The notes beneath the pieces are model-generated. The model saw only the letters and a program-made list of their open reading frames with translations, made no database searches and was not told where the DNA came from. From positions 1 to 37,573 of the forward strand of contig MCFG01000525.1 in assembly GCA_002104895.1 (NCBI GenBank): a stretch of 37,573 nucleotides of DNA, read 5' to 3'. Of the stretch, positions 33,463 through 37,573 are shown piece after piece. Made by a program: the position numbers and the translations under genes. The first letter of the stretch is position 1. Each line of letters starts with the position of its first letter. The DNA comes from Anaeromyces robustus (Eukaryota; Neocallimastigomycota; Neocallimastigomycetes; Neocallimastigales; Neocallimastigaceae).

Positions 33463-34168
33463 AATAAATTAATAATTATCATTATTAATTTATTTATTTA
33501 TTTATAATTTTATTTTCATTAGTATAATCTTAGAATAATAATTTAATGACATTAGTAATAATAATCATAGAAAAAAAAATCATTTAAAAAAAAAAAAATT
33601 GATAAAATAGAAATAATATTATATAAAAATGAAAAAAAAAGAAAAAAATTTTTTTTATTATTAAAATAAAAATTATAATAAAAATTCAGATTAATATAAA
33701 AAGAAAATAACATGATATGTATTATATTTATTAATATTCTAATAAATTGATATTATTTTCTTTATACATTTTTTTCATTTGAATTTTTTATTTATAATTT
33801 TTATTATTATTATTTTTCATGATTCAATAAAAAGTATTTATATATATTATTATAATAAATGATAAAAAAAAAATAAAATAAAAATAATAATAATAATATA
33901 ATAAAAAAAAAGAGAAAAAAAAAGAAAAGTATATTAAGTTTATTATCTGCTTTCTTAATTTTTTTCTTTTTACTTTTTTTTTTACTTTTCTTTTAACTTT
34001 TTTTTAATTTTAAATCATAATTTAAAAAAAAAAAAATGAACAATATTTATAAAAGTTATTTTTTTTTAAAAAAAAAATCAAAACACTTATTTTCTCTATA
34101 TTTATAGATATATCCTTTTTTTAACCCTCCAATTTTTTTAATATTAATTTTTTTTTTTTAAAAAATTT
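33172..34168. other. intergenic, includes 3' flank of the membrane protein gene
   Basis: A- and AATA-rich sequence with an AAAT array at 33427-33460 and A/T homopolymers. The minus-strand frames 33205-33411 and 33273-33482 are Phe/Tyr/Ile low-complexity, though 'FHCLLIWMIISFITF' (about 33250-33295) is a marginal hydrophobic exon candidate linked to the ORF at 33076. Confidence 0.5.
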
Positions 34169-35830
34169 CTAGTATCTTTGATTCTTACCCTTTGTTGATG
34201 AATGATATCCTGATTTACGTGGTAATGAACTAGAGTTGTTTAATCTTTTTGTTGATGCTTTAGCTCTTAAACCTAAAACCTCATTATCAGAATCTGAATC
34301 AGAGTCAGAATCTGACGGTATTTGATATCTTTTTTGATTTCTTATAGATTTCTTTGTGGAAAGATTATTACTTTCAGATGGTCTTGTTTTCCTTATTGAT
34401 TTAGTTGATTTAGTTGATTTGACGGATTTAGTTGAACGAGTACTTTTATTTCTTCCTAAACTTGCATGTGAATAAAGAGGTGAAGAATTATTTGGAAGAG
34501 GTGGAGCATTTAAATGATTTCCTTTTTTAGTTGATTGTGCTCTTTTAACAGATCTACCACGGTTTAATCCAGCATTTGGATCATTAAGTACTGTAACGCT
34601 AGAGGTTGGTAATAATGATGATTTACTACCAAAACCACCACTACCTAATCCCAAACCTAAATCTTTTGCTGGTTGTGAATTATATTTTTGTTTCCAATTT
34701 GTTGTTCCAGCTTCTTTATAATCAACTGGCATTTCATCAATTTGAATTAAAGTTTCTTTATTTGTAGTTGTTGTATAATTACTTATAGGATCTGGTCTTG
34801 GATCTAAATGATCAGATTTAGTATTTGGACGATCTAAAGCTGCTTTTTCACCAGAACCAGAATTTCTATGAATGATAGCTATAGAAATACCAAGAATACA
34901 AATTATAAATGCAGCAACACCAAGATAACAAGCCAATTTAGGGAAACAACCAAAGACTGATTAAATTAATAATTAAAGAATGAAAACAAAGAATAATAAA
35001 AACATATATAAAAAGTATAACATTATTAATCATTTTGTTTAATATATATATTTTGAATCATAAATAAATGAAAACAATGAATATTAAAATCAAACATATA
35101 TAAAAAAATATAATTTATAATATTATTAATCATTTTGTTTAATATATGTATTTTTATTATTTGTATATAACTTAATACAATATATTCATAAATTATATAA
35201 AGTATTATATTTATAATAATATAGTAAATTTATACTTACAGAAACAATACTGATCAGCATTAGTATTTTTAACCTTTCCATTATCACTACAGGCATAAGA
35301 TTTTATACATTTTTCATTATCAGCTGAAACAATAAGTTCAACATCATTAATATATTTTTCTGGATTAGGAGATTGCATTACTAAACGAGTATGGAAATAG
35401 GATTTTTCTGAATTATTTTGACAAACAAGTTGACTTCCATCTTCATTAGGTGCACAATTAGGATCCACTTCAGTAAGTATGTAATCATCTAAATAACTAA
35501 AATAATATTGTTTTGCTTTTGAAGGTGTAACTGAAACATCTACATAATATGATATTTTCCCATCACCATTTATTTGTATATTAAAACAACAGTCTGTTTA
35601 TTTTAATTTAATTTAGAAAAAGTAAAATTTAATTATTAAATATTTAAATATTTAAAAAATATTTAATAAATTATAATAATAATAATAATAATAATAGATA
35701 ATCTTAAAAAAAAGAAATATATAATAATAATAATAATAATAATAATTTTAATTTCTAATTATATTTTACCTTGTACACTATATTTTATTAGTGAAAGTAC
35801 TAACACAATAAATAAAATTATTTTATTCAT
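34169..35830 (-). CDS. type I membrane protein, Cys-rich ectodomain, basic Ser-rich tail, 400 aa
   Basis: Exons on the minus strand are 35830-35770, 35593-35240 and 34956-34169; both introns (176 and 283 bp) are GT..AG and enter and leave in phase 1. Exon 1 is a signal peptide (MNKIILFIVLVLSL...). Residues ~21-145 form a small extracellular domain with cysteines in 'CCFN', 'DPNCAP', 'LVCQNN', 'NEKCIKSYACSD' and 'QYCF..GCF', consistent with disulphides. Residues ~146-167 are one transmembrane span. The cytoplasmic ~230 residues contain a Gly/Ser 'LGLGLGSGGFGSK' patch, a basic Ser/Thr-Lys/Arg repeat (TKSVKSTKSTKSIRK) and an acidic (SD)5 stretch typical of CK2 sites. The shape is like a surface sensor or adhesin-type protein, but no family is recognised and no catalytic motif is present. 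It ends at TAG. Confidence 0.85.
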
Positions 35831-37573
35831 TTTCTTTTATTATTATTATTTTTACTTTGATACACTTGTATGATTATTATTGTTACTATTCAAAATAATA
35901 TTGTTATAAGAATTAATTTTTTTTTTTAAAAAAAAATGTTTACAAAAGTATATAATAAAAGAAAAAATTATTAATATTATTGGTATATATTTTATAAATA
36001 TAATAATATGTAATAATAGATTTAATATTCGTATCATATAACAATAAATTAATATTTTTAATTACCTTATTAAATTAAATTATTGCTTTTTTATTATTTA
36101 ATGTAAATATTTTCAATGAAAAAACAATTGTTTGATATTCAATTCTTTTTCTTTAAAAATATTTGATTTATTGTTTTTTTTCTTAAATATTATAAAACAC
36201 TTTTATGTCTTTTTATCAAATTAAATGTATACATAAAAAAATTATATTATATTTAAATAAATAATTATTATTTTTTCTTTTTTTAAAACTTATTCAACAT
36301 AACTTTTTTTTAATGTTTAAAAATCTGAAAAGAATATGCTGATTATTTAAATTTCTGGAAATGTATTATTTTGTTGAAATATTAATTTTTAATTTTTCTT
36401 ATTATTAACATTCTACTTATATTTGAAAACAATTTTTCTATTATTATTTAATAATATATTTAAATCAATATATTTTTAAATTAAACGAATTGAATTATTT
36501 CCTGAGTTTTTAAATACAAAAAAAAAAAAAGATTTGTTTTTTTTTTAACTAATAAAATCTATTTACAAAAAAATAAATGATTTTTTTATTTTAAAAAGTA
36601 ATTATACTTTTTTTTTATTTATTTTTTTTTATTTACTTATTATAACTTAATAATTTATAATGAAATTGATTAGATTATTTTACTTTTTACTTTTTATTTT
36701 TAATATTAAAAAGTAAATTTAAATCAACAATTTCTAAATTTGATTTTATATTAACAATTTGATAAATAAAAATAAATAATAAAAAAGAAGAATAGGTGAA
36801 TAAAAAAAAAAAAGTTTACTACAACGAATAATTATTTATTAGTAAATTCTATGATTAAATAATTATTATTATTTTATTTAATTATTATATAATAATTTAT
36901 TATTATTTAATATTTTATTAATCATTTTTTTTTAAATGTGTACTATATATTAAATATAATGTAATTAATATAATAATATATATTAATATATTAGTTTAAA
37001 GAATAGTTTATAATGATTAATTGAAAAATGTGATATATATTATAATATATTATAATATATTATTATAAATTCAATAAAGGAAAATTAATAATTAAAAAGC
37101 AATATAAACTAATATATTAAAGATTAAGTATTACTATATTATTATTCATTATTATTATAGATTTTAATATAAATATATCATTAACTTAATTAAAATATTA
37201 ATAATTAAAGTTTTGCTCATTAAATGCTAACTTTTATATATAAAATAAACTTTAGAATTATTAAGAATAATCCATCCTTTTAAATTTTATATTGGATCTA
37301 TATAATGATAATATATTTCCAATTATAAAATTAATAGATTAATTTATTTATATTAATTATTAATAATAAATATTAGTTGTTATAAAATCCATCATTAATT
37401 ATAGTTAAATATAAGAGTATAAATTATAATATATTATGCGAAATAAGTTTTATTCTTAAATTTATATATTAATATATTGCATTATATAATATAAAATAAT
37501 ATAATAATAAATTATCTTAATTAACAAATAATTATAATATTATTTGAATTTAAATATAATTTGAGAAATATTA
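35831..37573. other. gene-less A+T-rich end of the window
   Basis: No exon on either strand; the small minus frame 35852-36037 is Ile/Asn/Tyr low complexity. Sequence is A/T tracts and irregular TA-rich DNA. The first ~200 bp should carry the promoter of the minus-strand membrane protein gene, though no element can be named. Confidence 0.6.

Overview
The window looks like nuclear DNA of an anaerobic gut fungus (Neocallimastigomycota; the genus cannot be told). The grounds are extremely A+T-rich DNA, long intergenic stretches full of microsatellites and homopolymers, short GT..AG introns of about 105-285 bp, Asn/Asp-rich low-complexity protein segments, and two gene types I associate with these fungi: a solute-binding-domain/7TM receptor fusion and a small secreted CxxxC peptide. 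Genes stand out as islands of richer composition. All exon structures below were assembled by hand from open frames, splice signals and phase agreement. No RNA genes, CRISPR arrays or transposase genes were found.

Layout: 1-4210 is gene-less and ends in a ~730-bp ATT/AGT microsatellite. 4211-6695 (+) is a four-exon receptor-like gene with an N-terminal solute-binding-like domain and a seven-helix membrane domain; it carries a one-base frameshift and a short binding domain. Two tandem arrays follow, the second sharing sequence with the 3' end of the next gene. 7386-7886 (-) is a single-exon multi-span membrane protein. 10273-12102 (-) is a seven-exon gene for a 234-aa protein, tentatively MBIP-like, with an 8-nt micro-exon. 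12103-18358 is essentially empty. 18359-19575 (+) encodes a 322-aa protein with three KEN boxes and two D-box-like motifs, the signature of an APC/C substrate or regulator. 21416-28490 (+) is an eight-exon kinesin-4 (chromokinesin-type) gene of about 1910 aa. 30651-30914 (+) encodes an 87-aa secreted peptide with a TATA element and leader hairpin. 34169-35830 (-) encodes a 400-aa single-span membrane protein with a Cys-rich ectodomain and a basic Ser-rich cytoplasmic tail. An orphan terminal exon (29283-29351, -) and a 31-codon ORF (33076-33171, -) are minor candidates.

There is no operon logic, as expected for a eukaryote. The one suggestive neighbourhood is the degron-bearing protein lying about 1.8 kb upstream of the kinesin-4 on the same strand: both would fit mitosis, but adjacency alone is weak evidence. 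The strongest second-look items are the decaying receptor, the 8-nt exon, the degron protein, the 3'-end tandem duplication, and an exact 14-mer TATA element that occurs three times, each time followed by a perfect inverted repeat.
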